This document shows, piece after piece, positions 43,147 through 51,410 of a stretch of 64,000 nt of DNA; the stretch's first letter is position 1; every line of letters begins with the position of its first letter. A model generated the notes under the pieces. That model saw only the letters and a list, made by a program, of their open reading frames with translations, did not search any database and was not told the origin of the DNA. The position numbers were made by a program, and so were the translations under genes. Origin of the DNA: Pseudomonas sp. ADAK18 (GTDB lineage Bacteria; Pseudomonadota; Gammaproteobacteria; Pseudomonadales; Pseudomonadaceae); assembly GCF_012935695.1 (NCBI RefSeq), contig NZ_CP052859.1, positions 1,033,001-1,097,000 of the forward strand, given 5' to 3'.

Positions 43147-44655
43147 TCAGGTCAAGGATTGAATGGCGGGTACAGGCATAACGCTACGCCGCCCCAGGAA
43201 CAGAAAGACCACCGTCGCCGTGAGCAGGGTGAAACCGGCGAGCAGTTGCAGCAAGGTGTTGAACCCTGCGGTATAGGCCGTGCGCAATACCTCCACTGGG
43301 ACTGCCGCGCTGGCGCGCTGGATATCGCCCATGACCAGGCCTTGTGCGATAGATGAGAGGTCGGCGGTGGGCACGCTGCCCCGCAGGTGGTGCGCAATCA
43401 ATGTGCTCAACACCGCCGCCGTGATCGCCAACGCCACGCCTTCGCTGGCGACCCGAGTGGTGTTGAAAATCCCCGCCGCCATGCCTGCCCGTTCTTTTGG
43501 GATCACGCTGATCGCCAGGCCGTCCATCAAGCCCCACGGTAATCCCGTGCCGATCCCGGTCAGCAGCATGGCGCCGATGATCTGCGATTGATCGCTGACC
43601 GTACTCAGCCAGCAAAGGCCTGCTGCAGCGATCAATAAGCCGATAGCGCACAAGGTTCCCGCTGGTAACCAACGCGTCAGGGCTGCCGCGATCATCGGCA
43701 CCACCAGCATCGGCGCCGACAGCGCCAGCATCATCAAGCCCGCATCGAGGGCGCTGGCGCCTTCGACCCCGATAAACCGCAACGGCAACAACACAATCAG
43801 CACGATGTAGCAGTAGCAGGTGCCGATTGGCAGGATCTGCACGCCCACGAAGCGCGGGAACAGAAACAGCTTCAGCTCCAGCATCGGTTGCTTCGAGCGG
43901 TTCTCGATGAGGATAAATACCAGTAAAAACGCCACAGCCGCTACCAGCAAAGAAACGATCAGTGGGGATGCCCACCCGTGTTCAGGCGCCAGGATGACCG
44001 CCGTGGTGAAGGTCACTAGCAACCCGGAAAACGTCAGCACTCCGCCAGTGTCCAGGCTCAGGGCTTGTGGGTCGCGGCTTTCGCGCATGGTCGGCGCGGC
44101 AAACAGCAGCGAAATACCCGCCAGCAGCGCGGTGCTGAGGAAAATCGCCCGCCAGCCCCAATGTTCGATCAGCAACCCCGACAGCAGCGGGCCGAAGGCC
44201 AGGCCTGCGCCGAAGGTGGTGCCCAGCAGGCTGAAGGCGCGCGTCCTGGCATGGCCTTCGAATTCTTGGGCCAACGCTGCGCAGCCACTGGAGAGTGCGG
44301 TGGCGGCGGCAACGCCCTGTAATGCGCGCAAGATATCCAGCCAGAAGATGCCGGGCGCCACCGCCAACAGTAAAGAAACCAACCCAAACAGGGCCATGCC
44401 CCAGAGGAACAGGCGCTTGCGCCCATAGAGGTCGGCGAGGGTCCCGGCCGCCATCAGCAGGCTGCCAAAACTGAGCATGAAGGCGTTGGTGATCCAGGCC
44501 AACTCCGTGGGGCGGGCATCGAATGCCTGGCCGATAAAAGGCGTGGCCACGGCGCCCCCGGTAAAACTCATGGGTAAGACCAGGGCCGCCAGGCAAATCG
44601 CGGCGAAAATGGAGTACCGGCCAGGGGTTGGCAGCGGTTCGGCGAGGGTGTTCAT
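43147..44655 (-). CDS. DHA2-family MFS exporter (EmrB/QacA type)
   Basis: A 502-residue protein with 14 predicted helices, the DHA2 pattern. The early segment MSFTGGAVATPFIGQAF and the helix 2-3 loop DLYGRKRLFLWG are typical. It exports toxic compounds by proton antiport; the substrate is unknown. AGGAAAT precedes ATG 44655. It is divergent from a LysR regulator with a 17-bp palindrome between, suggesting inducible expression. Confidence 0.87.
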   Translation of the reverse strand: MNTLAEPLPTPGRYSIFAAICLAALVLPMSFTGGAVATPFIGQAFDARPTELAWITNAFMLSFGSLLMAAGTLADLYGRKRLFLWGMALFGLVSLLLAVAPGIFWLDILRALQGVAAATALSSGCAALAQEFEGHARTRAFSLLGTTFGAGLAFGPLLSGLLIEHWGWRAIFLSTALLAGISLLFAAPTMRESRDPQALSLDTGGVLTFSGLLVTFTTAVILAPEHGWASPLIVSLLVAAVAFLLVFILIENRSKQPMLELKLFLFPRFVGVQILPIGTCYCYIVLIVLLPLRFIGVEGASALDAGLMMLALSAPMLVVPMIAAALTRWLPAGTLCAIGLLIAAAGLCWLSTVSDQSQIIGAMLLTGIGTGLPWGLMDGLAISVIPKERAGMAAGIFNTTRVASEGVALAITAAVLSTLIAHHLRGSVPTADLSSIAQGLVMGDIQRASAAVPVEVLRTAYTAGFNTLLQLLAGFTLLTATVVFLFLGRRSVMPVPAIQSLT

Positions 44656-44741
44656 GGGGGGTATTTCCTGTCGGTGGATAAGGTCAGCGCGCTGTCCTTA
44701 AGACTCTAAACAGGATGCAGTCGTGGATAAACGGGCTTACA

Positions 44742-44758
44742 TTCCGCTCATAGCGGAA
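44742..44758. promoter_or_regulatory. Palindrome between the DHA2 exporter and its LysR regulator
   Basis: TTCCGCT-cat-AGCGGAA is a perfect 17-bp inverted repeat 18 bp before the lysR start. Its position fits the autoregulatory site of a LysR protein. Confidence 0.5.
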
Positions 44759-44775
44759 AAAATGGATGCAATGAG

Positions 44776-45681
44776 ATGCCGGACAATCTGGGTGGTGTGA
44801 TCGCTTTCGTAAAAACCGCAGAGGCGCTGAGTTTTATCGGTGCTGCCCGGGCAATGGGGATTTCCGCGTCAGCGGTGGGCAAGAATGTCGCCAAACTTGA
44901 GGCCTCTCTGAATGTGCGGTTGTTGCACCGCAGTACCCGCAAAGTCAGCCTGACCGCCGAGGGACAATTGTTTTACGAACGTTGCAGGAAAATCCTCGAC
45001 GATCTGCAAGACGCCCGGGCCATGCTTTCTCACGCTATGCAGGCGCCTCGTGGTCGGCTGCGGGTCAGCCTGCCGACCATCGGCTATCGTTTTCTCATGC
45101 CCCACATGACCGAGTTTCGCAAAACCTACCCGGAGATTGAGCTGGAGCTGGATTTCAATGACCTGTTGGTGGACGTGATCGAGGAGGGCTTTGACGTGGT
45201 TATTCGAAGTGGCGGGCTGGCCGACTCGACGCTGATGTCACGCAAGCTGGGGCCGTTCAGGTTTGTACTGTGCGCTTCACCGGGCTATCTCCAGGATCAT
45301 GGAAAACCCGTGACCCTCAGCGACCTTGAGCGCCACCAATGCCTGCGTTACCGGTTCGCGACCACCGGTAAAATCATGGACTGGACCCTTTCCGCCAACC
45401 CGGCGATCACCCAATTACGGCTGCCAACCGCCATGACCTTGAACAATATGGAAGCGATGCTCAGGGCCGCCGTCGATGGTCATGGCATTGCCTATGTCCC
45501 GGACTTTCTGGCCAGGGAAGCGTTGGCCCTGGGGCAACTGGAAACGCTACTGGACGGGTACTCCGATGACCGAGGACAGTTCTGGGCGCTGTGGCCGTCG
45601 AGTCGCCATCTCTCACCAAAAATTCGCGTATTCGTCGACTTTGCCGCCGAGCGCCTGTTCAAGCACTCTGCCGCGAAGTAG
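44776..45681 (+). CDS. LysR-family regulator of the divergent exporter
   Basis: The 301-residue protein has a winged helix (AFVKTAEALSFIGAARAM, SASAVGKNVAKLEASL) and a CrgA-type effector domain (about 90-295). It is divergent from the DHA2 exporter with 120 bp between, so it probably controls that gene. Confidence 0.87.
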   Translation: MPDNLGGVIAFVKTAEALSFIGAARAMGISASAVGKNVAKLEASLNVRLLHRSTRKVSLTAEGQLFYERCRKILDDLQDARAMLSHAMQAPRGRLRVSLPTIGYRFLMPHMTEFRKTYPEIELELDFNDLLVDVIEEGFDVVIRSGGLADSTLMSRKLGPFRFVLCASPGYLQDHGKPVTLSDLERHQCLRYRFATTGKIMDWTLSANPAITQLRLPTAMTLNNMEAMLRAAVDGHGIAYVPDFLAREALALGQLETLLDGYSDDRGQFWALWPSSRHLSPKIRVFVDFAAERLFKHSAAK

Positions 45682-45686
45682 TCGGG

Positions 45687-45803
45687 TCATTCGGCTTTTC
45701 TCTTTTTGGGTTGGCGTTTGCTCAAATACTCAAAGCAAAAAGAGGCGGCGCCAAACAACGCAATCATTGAAAGAACGAGCATGCCAAGGGTTGAGTTTTC
45801 CAC
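45687..45803 (-). CDS. Small single-pass membrane protein, 38 residues
   Basis: GTG 45803 has AGGA about six bases upstream and opens a 38-codon frame ending in TGA at 45687-45689. It encodes MENSTLG, then one hydrophobic helix (about residues 8-26) and a basic tail SKRQPKKRKAE, which should lie in the cytoplasm. The in-frame ATG at 45782 is an alternative start giving 31 residues. It is not a known family to me. It ends five bases after the convergent LysR stop. Confidence 0.55.
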   Translation of the reverse strand: MENSTLGMLVLSMIALFGAASFCFEYLSKRQPKKRKAE

Positions 45804-45912
45804 GGTGCTTCCTACGGATTTGAAGGTAGGAAGTCACGGTAGTGGGGTGGCAATCCGGGCTCAACAGGCTCGACGCAATCCTTATGGCCGTCGTCGAATT
45901 CATACGGAACTT

Positions 45913-47043
45913 TTACAGGTTTCGGCTATGCCGATAGTCGCTGACTGCCTCATACACCGCCTTACGCAATCGATTAATCCCCCCAATCGGCCGATGCGCC
46001 TCCACCCCAAACCAAGGATTAAACGACTGGTTATCACACGCCAGATTCAACGCGGGCGTATCGAAATCCTGAGCGCCAACCCTGACATACGCCACCGACT
46101 CATAAGGCGCATCACTCTCCTTCCACTCGATGCTCGTGTCCTCAATCGGCATAAACTTGCGCGAATCCTGCCGCTGAACCTGCAGCACAAAACACGCCGG
46201 CACCCGATCCGTTGACAGCTGCTGACTCAACGCACTGCGCAAGAAGTTCGGCAAATCCTGATTCTGTTTGGGCAGGATATATTCAGGGCAATTCTCTGGA
46301 TCCGGCGTCACCCGAAACTTGGCATTGGCCGCGCCAAACTTGTAAGGCGATACTGAAAAATACGTCGTCTGCGTCGGGCTTGCGGGTGCCGGCGCGAGGG
46401 TCGCCAGGGCGATAAACAGATGCCGCACCTGCCAGCTACGCGGATCAACACTGGGGAAGAACGCCATGACCTTCTTCCCATCGGCCTGCGCAGAAACGTT
46501 CTGCGCATATTCCGCTACATCACTGACAAAAAAGTTCGGGTGGCTGAACATCACAAAATCTTGCTCGGTGCGCGCCTGCTGATCCGCCAGCAGTTGCTTG
46601 CCCGGCACGTCCAGCAGTTTGATCGCCATGCCACGGGCATCACGGATGCTGTCGAACTGCGGATAAGCGTTGCCGTTGGACAGGCGAATCATTGCCTGCC
46701 AGGTTTTGCCGGGTTCGGCGAATACGCCTTGGCGCAGGGCCGGGTCGAGGTCATGCAGGACACTGACTTCGGCCTTCACACAACCGTGAGCCTTGGCGTG
46801 TGCATCCCGCAGGTAGCGGGTGCCTTCGCGGTGTTGGTCGACGATGCGCACTGCGGTTTGAATGATGCCTTGGGTCATGGCGGCTTCCCCGGGGGGGATT
46901 TGTTCATCTGCCGAGACGGGCCCGCTGTGTTGCCAGGCAAACCATACGGTGGACAGCAACCAGCCGAGTAACCCCAGGCCCACCAGCCATAGCAGGGTCT
47001 TGCCGAGAAATGCGCCGAGGCGCAGCCAAAGTCGAGCGAGCAT
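45913..47043 (-). CDS. Membrane-anchored catalase-family (SrpA-like) protein
   Basis: The roughly 376-residue protein has an N-terminal helix (about 10-35) and a catalase-fold domain. HAKAHGCVKAEVSV supplies the distal His region, followed by LSNGNAYPQFDSIRDARGMAIK, and the C-terminus contains FNPWFGVEAHRPIGGINRLR. Family members are heme proteins that reduce peroxides with a donor or have lost catalase activity. ATG 47043 has AGGA seven bases upstream. It starts 30 bp after the cytochrome gene and is cotranscribed with it. Confidence 0.85.
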   Translation of the reverse strand: MLARLWLRLGAFLGKTLLWLVGLGLLGWLLSTVWFAWQHSGPVSADEQIPPGEAAMTQGIIQTAVRIVDQHREGTRYLRDAHAKAHGCVKAEVSVLHDLDPALRQGVFAEPGKTWQAMIRLSNGNAYPQFDSIRDARGMAIKLLDVPGKQLLADQQARTEQDFVMFSHPNFFVSDVAEYAQNVSAQADGKKVMAFFPSVDPRSWQVRHLFIALATLAPAPASPTQTTYFSVSPYKFGAANAKFRVTPDPENCPEYILPKQNQDLPNFLRSALSQQLSTDRVPACFVLQVQRQDSRKFMPIEDTSIEWKESDAPYESVAYVRVGAQDFDTPALNLACDNQSFNPWFGVEAHRPIGGINRLRKAVYEAVSDYRHSRNL

Positions 47044-47073
47044 CACACAATCCTTTTTTGCAAAGAGGGTGGG

Positions 47074-48885
47074 TCAAGGCAGTTGCTGTTCCAGCGGACC
47101 GCCCAGCACTTTCAAATATTCCAGCAAGGCCCAACGCTCCTGAGGCTGCAAGGCACGCCCGATGACGCCGTTGCCACGCTGGCCTGCACGGAATTCATGG
47201 CCGCTGTTGTGGTTGCCGGTGATGCGCGTGTCGAACAGGAAGGCGTTGGTGAATGCGCCGGTTTGATAACCCAGGTGACGGGTATCGTATTCAAACGTGC
47301 CTTTATAGAAGGTGGCGCTGCGTTCGTCCTGAGGCGAGAGCAACTGGTAAATCGTTGGCACCGAACCGTTATGCAAGAACGGCGGCGTGGCCCAGACGCT
47401 GGCCAGTGGCCGTGCCTTGTAGGCGCGTAACTCACGCACGCCGATAGGCAGGTCGTAGCCGTCCAGGCGCGGACGCTCGGTCGGAGTGACGCCGGCGGCG
47501 CGGTAGGCGTGGTCTTCGACGAAGGCAGTGACGTAGGCCAGGCCTTTGGCCACTGACATTTTGTGCAGGTCCAAGGGCTCGGTCGGTGTCGGGTGCAGTT
47601 CGACATTCAGTTGCGCCAACTCCGCTGGGTCCCATTGCAGGGCGCTGAGGTCGTAGCGCTGATCGGCAATGTTATTGGCGGCTCCGGGGTCGGTGCCGAT
47701 GACTTCGACAGGCAGCATTTTCAGCTGTTTTACTGGGCGGTCATTGACCTGGGTAACGGCGGGCACGTGGCAGCCGGCGCAGTTTTCGGCGAACAGGGCA
47801 CGGCCTTGGGTGGCCAGCGGTTTGTCGATGGCGCCGAACAGGTCTTCAGGCCAGGTCGGCGGCTTGAGCCGTTGCAGGGTTTCTTCGATCAGGTTCAGGT
47901 CACGCACGCGCACGCTGGACGGATAGCGGGCGTCGCCTTTGAGGGGCTGGCCGGCGCTGTCGAAGAAGTCCAGGGTTGCGCCCACGCCCAGGGCTTCGCC
48001 GATATTGCGTGCCATGGGCTGCTGGGCCGAGCCGTTCCATTGCACCCAGTCAAAGGTCCAGATATCCCACAGTTGCGGGTAGTCCACCGGGGCGTTGGCG
48101 ACGCGGTAGTTGTCCGGGGAAATGGCGTCGCCAAAGCTGGCATTGGCGATACGGCCAAAGGCGTCGGTGCGACCCGGGCCTTCTTCGGTGGGGTAGAGGC
48201 CACGGTGGGTGTCGTTCCAGGCCACACGCAGGAAGTTGTTCAGGGATTGCTTGAAGTCCTGGCGCAGTAGTTGTTCGTTGTGGTCGTCGTATTCCTGGCC
48301 CAGGACTTTGCGCGCGAAGCGTTCGAATTTCCACGGGTTGTAGTAGGTGGAGGCGAGGCTGGCGACCAGGGCCTGGCCGAAGCTGCCACCGCGCAGGGTC
48401 GGCACGCTTGCGGGCAGCACATGCTGGGCCGGGCCGCCGTCGATACGCAGGGCCTGGCCTTTGAAGTGCAGTTCGCCGGTGTGGCAGGCAGCGCAGGTGA
48501 TGTCGAGAAACTCGTCATTGCTGCTGGCGTTCTTGTGCCGGGCAAAACCGACCGGCAAGTTGCCAGGGTTTTGCGCGGTGGGTACCTGCTTGGGATCCAC
48601 CAGAAAACCGAAGCGCGCCAGGTACTCGGGAGTGGCAAAGCGCTGCTCGGAGAACGGCAGTTCCAGCGCGGTGAACCAGTCATAGCGCAGGCCTTTTACC
48701 TGAGTGCCCTGGGGCGTGAAGTAATAGGTCTGCCGATCGGCTGCACTCCACTGGTCCTGGTAGTGCACTTGCTCTACCGGCACGTAGTTCGGCAGTTTCG
48801 GGTTGATGACGTAATAGATCACCACCGCCAGGATCAGGCCGAGCAATGCGAGGATCAGGAGTAAAACACGGGAAAAAATGCGCAA
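47074..48885 (-). CDS. Membrane-anchored di-heme c-type cytochrome, peroxidase-like
   Basis: The 603-residue protein has an N-terminal anchor (about 6-27) and two heme c sites, Cys131-Ala-Ala-Cys-His and Cys369-Ala-Gly-Cys-His, in the arrangement of di-heme cytochrome c peroxidase relatives. It should act in the periplasm, receiving electrons from the respiratory chain. The start is TTG 48885: AAGGA lies eight bases upstream and no in-frame ATG or GTG lies nearby. Its partner is the catalase-family protein, so the pair may handle peroxide or an unknown oxidant at the outer face of the inner membrane. Confidence 0.83.
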   Translation of the reverse strand: MRIFSRVLLLILALLGLILAVVIYYVINPKLPNYVPVEQVHYQDQWSAADRQTYYFTPQGTQVKGLRYDWFTALELPFSEQRFATPEYLARFGFLVDPKQVPTAQNPGNLPVGFARHKNASSNDEFLDITCAACHTGELHFKGQALRIDGGPAQHVLPASVPTLRGGSFGQALVASLASTYYNPWKFERFARKVLGQEYDDHNEQLLRQDFKQSLNNFLRVAWNDTHRGLYPTEEGPGRTDAFGRIANASFGDAISPDNYRVANAPVDYPQLWDIWTFDWVQWNGSAQQPMARNIGEALGVGATLDFFDSAGQPLKGDARYPSSVRVRDLNLIEETLQRLKPPTWPEDLFGAIDKPLATQGRALFAENCAGCHVPAVTQVNDRPVKQLKMLPVEVIGTDPGAANNIADQRYDLSALQWDPAELAQLNVELHPTPTEPLDLHKMSVAKGLAYVTAFVEDHAYRAAGVTPTERPRLDGYDLPIGVRELRAYKARPLASVWATPPFLHNGSVPTIYQLLSPQDERSATFYKGTFEYDTRHLGYQTGAFTNAFLFDTRITGNHNSGHEFRAGQRGNGVIGRALQPQERWALLEYLKVLGGPLEQQLP

Positions 48886-49132
48886 GATAACTATCCTTGT
48901 CGAGTTGTAGGGTTCTTATGCCATTACGCCACAGGTGCGGCAAGTGGCCATGAGCCCTGTTTTTAGTGGTTCTGCTGTCCGTAGCAGAGCCCTATAGTGA
49001 ATGAAAATGCGTTTAAACACGTGAACTTATCAGAAATCTCCTGCTCTCATGCCGGTAGCCATTGGTCGTGGCCGCCTGATAAGCTCGCGACTTTACTCGA
49101 TTGCCCTCTTGGCACACGAACAAGGAAATAGC

Positions 49133-49849
49133 ATGAAACAGCATCGGTTGGCGGCGGCGGTGGCCCTGGTTAGCCTGGTACTTGCGGGTTGTGATTCGCA
49201 AACCAGCGTAGAGCTGAAAACCCCGGCGCAAAAAGCTTCCTATGGTATCGGCCTGAACATGGGCAAAAGTCTTGCCCAGGAAGGCATGGATGACCTGGAC
49301 TCCAAAGCGGTAGCCCAAGGCATCGAAGATGCCGTCGGCAAGAAAGAACAGAAGCTGAAGGATGACGAACTGGTCGAGGCCTTCGCAGCACTGCAAAAGC
49401 GTGCTGAAGAGCGTATGGCCAAGATGAGTGAAGAGTCGGCAGCCGCCGGCAAGAAATTCCTCGAAGAAAACGCCAAGAAGGAAGGGGTGGTCACCACTGC
49501 TTCCGGCCTGCAATACAAGATCGTGAAAAAAGCTGACGGTCCTCAACCAAAGCCTACCGACGTGGTGACTGTTCACTACACTGGCAAGCTGACCAACGGC
49601 ACTACCTTCGACAGCTCCGTGGATCGCGGTAGCCCGATTGACCTGCCGGTCAGCGGCGTGATTCCAGGTTGGGTCGAAGGCCTGCAACTGATGCATGTTG
49701 GCGAGAAGTACGAGCTGTACATCCCGTCCGACCTGGCCTACGGCGCCCAGAGCCCGAGCCCGGCGATTCCAGCCAACTCCGTGCTGGTATTCGACCTGGA
49801 ACTGCTGGCGATCAAGGATCCGGCAAAAGAAGCAGCCGCTGCCAAGTAA
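49133..49849 (+). CDS. FKBP-type peptidyl-prolyl isomerase, lipoprotein
   Basis: The 238-residue protein has a lipoprotein signal with Cys20 (LVLAGC), a Mip/FkpA-type dimerisation helix domain (about 28-120) and an FKBP domain (about 130-230) with VTVHYTGKLTNGTTFDSS and PGWVEGLQLM. It folds proteins in the periplasm. AAGGA precedes ATG 49133; a frame to 49049 is not supported. I recall this gene next to rdgC in P. aeruginosa (PA3262-PA3263). Confidence 0.92.
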   Translation: MKQHRLAAAVALVSLVLAGCDSQTSVELKTPAQKASYGIGLNMGKSLAQEGMDDLDSKAVAQGIEDAVGKKEQKLKDDELVEAFAALQKRAEERMAKMSEESAAAGKKFLEENAKKEGVVTTASGLQYKIVKKADGPQPKPTDVVTVHYTGKLTNGTTFDSSVDRGSPIDLPVSGVIPGWVEGLQLMHVGEKYELYIPSDLAYGAQSPSPAIPANSVLVFDLELLAIKDPAKEAAAAK

Positions 49850-49866
49850 TCAGCGCCTGAACACAC

Positions 49867-49898
49867 AACGCCCCGTTTCGACGGGGCGTTGTTGTTTC
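49867..49898 (+). terminator. Terminator of the FKBP gene
   Basis: AACGCCCCGT and ACGGGGCGTT form a perfect 10-bp stem with a UUCG loop, followed by GTTGTTTC. Confidence 0.85.
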
Positions 49899-50093
49899 TG
49901 GGGTATGCCCTTCGAAATCCAACCGAACGGACGTGCCCCGGAGCAGTCTGATAAAAGACCTGAGTGTGGGTAGTCGCAGATGGCCTTCAAGTCAACGAAT
50001 TATTGGGTTTTTTTTATGTGCGCAAAAAACGCCCGATCTGACTGCAAGCCTTGTAATACGCGGCTTTCAGCCTTGAAAATGTGCTCTGTTCAC

Positions 50094-50124
50094 AAGGTTA
50101 TCCACAATTTGTGTGGATAACCTT
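50094..50124. promoter_or_regulatory. Inverted pair of consensus DnaA boxes in a 31-bp palindrome
   Basis: AAGGTTATCCACA and TGTGGATAACCTT are perfect 13-bp arms around a 5-base spacer. Each arm contains the strong DnaA box TTATCCACA. The element ends 26 bp before the DUF1232 start, so it could be a DnaA-regulated promoter region; as RNA it could also form a terminator-like hairpin followed by TTCTAA. The rest of the 49850-50150 gap holds the FKBP terminator and no other recognisable element. Confidence 0.65.
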
Positions 50125-50150
50125 TTCTAATGCCTGGAACTGGAGTGATG

Positions 50151-50606
50151 ATGAACGCACCCTGGAATTTCACCCGCTTCCTGCCAATGGCTGCACGCTT
50201 GATTGGTCGCGGTCGTTTGCCGACCCTGCTGTTTGCGGTTGCCGCCAAGGGCGCGAGCCAGGGCAATCGGTTGGGTAAGCTCAAGGATGATCTCAAGCTG
50301 CTCCAAGCTTTGTGCCTGGCCTACTGGCGTGGCGAGTACCGCGCCATCAGTCCCAAGGCGCTGATTTCAGTGGTGGCGGGGCTCATGTATTTCCTCAGCC
50401 CGATTGATGCGATCCCGGATTTTATCCCGGTGTTCGGCATGCTCGATGACATCGCCGTGCTGGCATGGGTCATGAAGACCCTGAACGGCGAACTGAGCGC
50501 TTTCCGTGCATGGCGTGACACACAGCGGCCCGAGAAGCTGGTCGTGGTTGAGCGGTTGCCAGCGACGCCGCAATTGCTTGAGCGGGAAAATCCGCAAAAA
50601 AACTGA
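50151..50606 (+). CDS. DUF1232 (YkvA-like) membrane protein
   Basis: A 151-residue protein with the DUF1232 core YFLSPIDAIPDFIPVFGMLDD split here as YFLSPIDAIPDF and VFGMLDDIAV. One or two hydrophobic helices surround it. The function of the family is unknown. GGAG lies five bases before ATG 50151; ATG 50148 is an alternative start. An inverted DnaA-box pair lies in its upstream region. Confidence 0.82.
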   Translation: MNAPWNFTRFLPMAARLIGRGRLPTLLFAVAAKGASQGNRLGKLKDDLKLLQALCLAYWRGEYRAISPKALISVVAGLMYFLSPIDAIPDFIPVFGMLDDIAVLAWVMKTLNGELSAFRAWRDTQRPEKLVVVERLPATPQLLERENPQKN

Positions 50607-50666
50607 GCCTCGCCAATATCCCCCTGCGCTCTTTGTGGCTGTTAGGATTACACTCCTAAGGAAAGT

Positions 50667-50681
50667 ACTTACTCAGTAAGT
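50667..50681. promoter_or_regulatory. Perfect 15-bp palindrome before the XRE gene, candidate operator
   Basis: ACTTACT-C-AGTAAGT lies 23 bp before the XRE start and is enclosed by AGGATTACAC and GTGATCCT, an outer imperfect inverted repeat. Autoregulation by the downstream HTH protein is likely. Confidence 0.55.
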
Positions 50682-50703
50682 GTTGTGATCCTACGGGGCA
50701 GTG

Positions 50704-51042
50704 ATGGATATTCAAATAATTTCAAGGGATGGCGAACCCGAATACGCGGTTCTGCCATGGGCTCAGTATCAGGCGCTGTTAAAAGCTGCCGGTGTGCAGC
50801 CACCAACGACGCCTTCTTCGAACCCTGTCCTGGCCACAGTCGCCGAGGATCTGCGGCCCCTGGCGCAACTGCGCAGCCTGCGGGAAGCCAAGGGGTTGGC
50901 CATCGAGACGTTGGCCCGCACGGTAGGCATCAGCCCGTCGTACCTGGGGTTGATCGAAAGTGGTGAACGCCAGCCGGATGCCGCCATTCGCCGTAGCCTG
51001 GCCTGGGAACTGGGCGTGCCGGGCTGGAGGGAAGAACCGTGA
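50704..51042 (+). CDS. Phd-like N-terminus plus XRE helix-turn-helix protein
   Basis: The 112-residue protein begins with DIQIISRDGEPEYAVLPWAQYQALL, here a Phd/YefM-like beta-alpha segment (IISRDGEPEYAVLPW then YQALL), followed by an XRE HTH (about 57-108) with LAIETLARTVGISPSYLGLIE. This combination occurs in stand-alone regulators and in antitoxins. ATG 50704 follows a GTG at 50701. Its stop overlaps the next start (GTGA). Confidence 0.8.
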   Translation: MDIQIISRDGEPEYAVLPWAQYQALLKAAGVQPPTTPSSNPVLATVAEDLRPLAQLRSLREAKGLAIETLARTVGISPSYLGLIESGERQPDAAIRRSLAWELGVPGWREEP

Positions 51043-51410
51043 GCGTACGCATCAGCCGTCAACATTGGGATGGGCTAATCAACGAACTTGATCAGGCCCG
51101 CCGTCAGCGACATCTCTTGACCTATCGCGCCTTGCTGGAGCGCCTGCAATTTCCTACCCCCGCCATGCAAACCTTGACGGCCGCCCTGGAGCATTTGGCG
51201 GCCCTCGACGCCAAGGCCGAACAACCCCTGCGCAGTTCACTGGTGATCAGCCAGGGTGCCAGCCGCTTGCCGCGTACCGGATTTTTTGAGTGTGTGGAAC
51301 GCCTGGGGCGCTTTTGCGGACCTTCCGATGGTGTGGCGGCGGCCTCGTGGCACGCCTCCGAAGTGGTGCGGGTGTTTGAGTACGATTACCCCGAATCAGC
51401 GGAGGCTTAG
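51039..51410 (+). CDS. Unknown 123-residue protein coupled to the XRE gene
   Basis: The GTG start overlaps the XRE stop by four bases, and the TAG overlaps the GTG of the next gene by one. The protein is cytoplasmic and helical in its first half (ELDQARRQRHLLTYRALLERL), with a C-terminal half containing RTGFFECVERLGRF. I do not recognise a family. Its position as second gene after an antitoxin-like regulator allows, but does not show, a toxin or effector role; it may equally be a conserved housekeeping partner (PA3260-like, from memory). Confidence 0.68.
   Translation: MSVRISRQHWDGLINELDQARRQRHLLTYRALLERLQFPTPAMQTLTAALEHLAALDAKAEQPLRSSLVISQGASRLPRTGFFECVERLGRFCGPSDGVAAASWHASEVVRVFEYDYPESAEA

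Noticed and set aside
45706..46215. A 169-codon plus-strand frame across the catalase gene's end
   Set aside because: It overlaps the small membrane protein and catalase-like genes on the other strand and has no homologous features. The minus-strand genes explain this region better.
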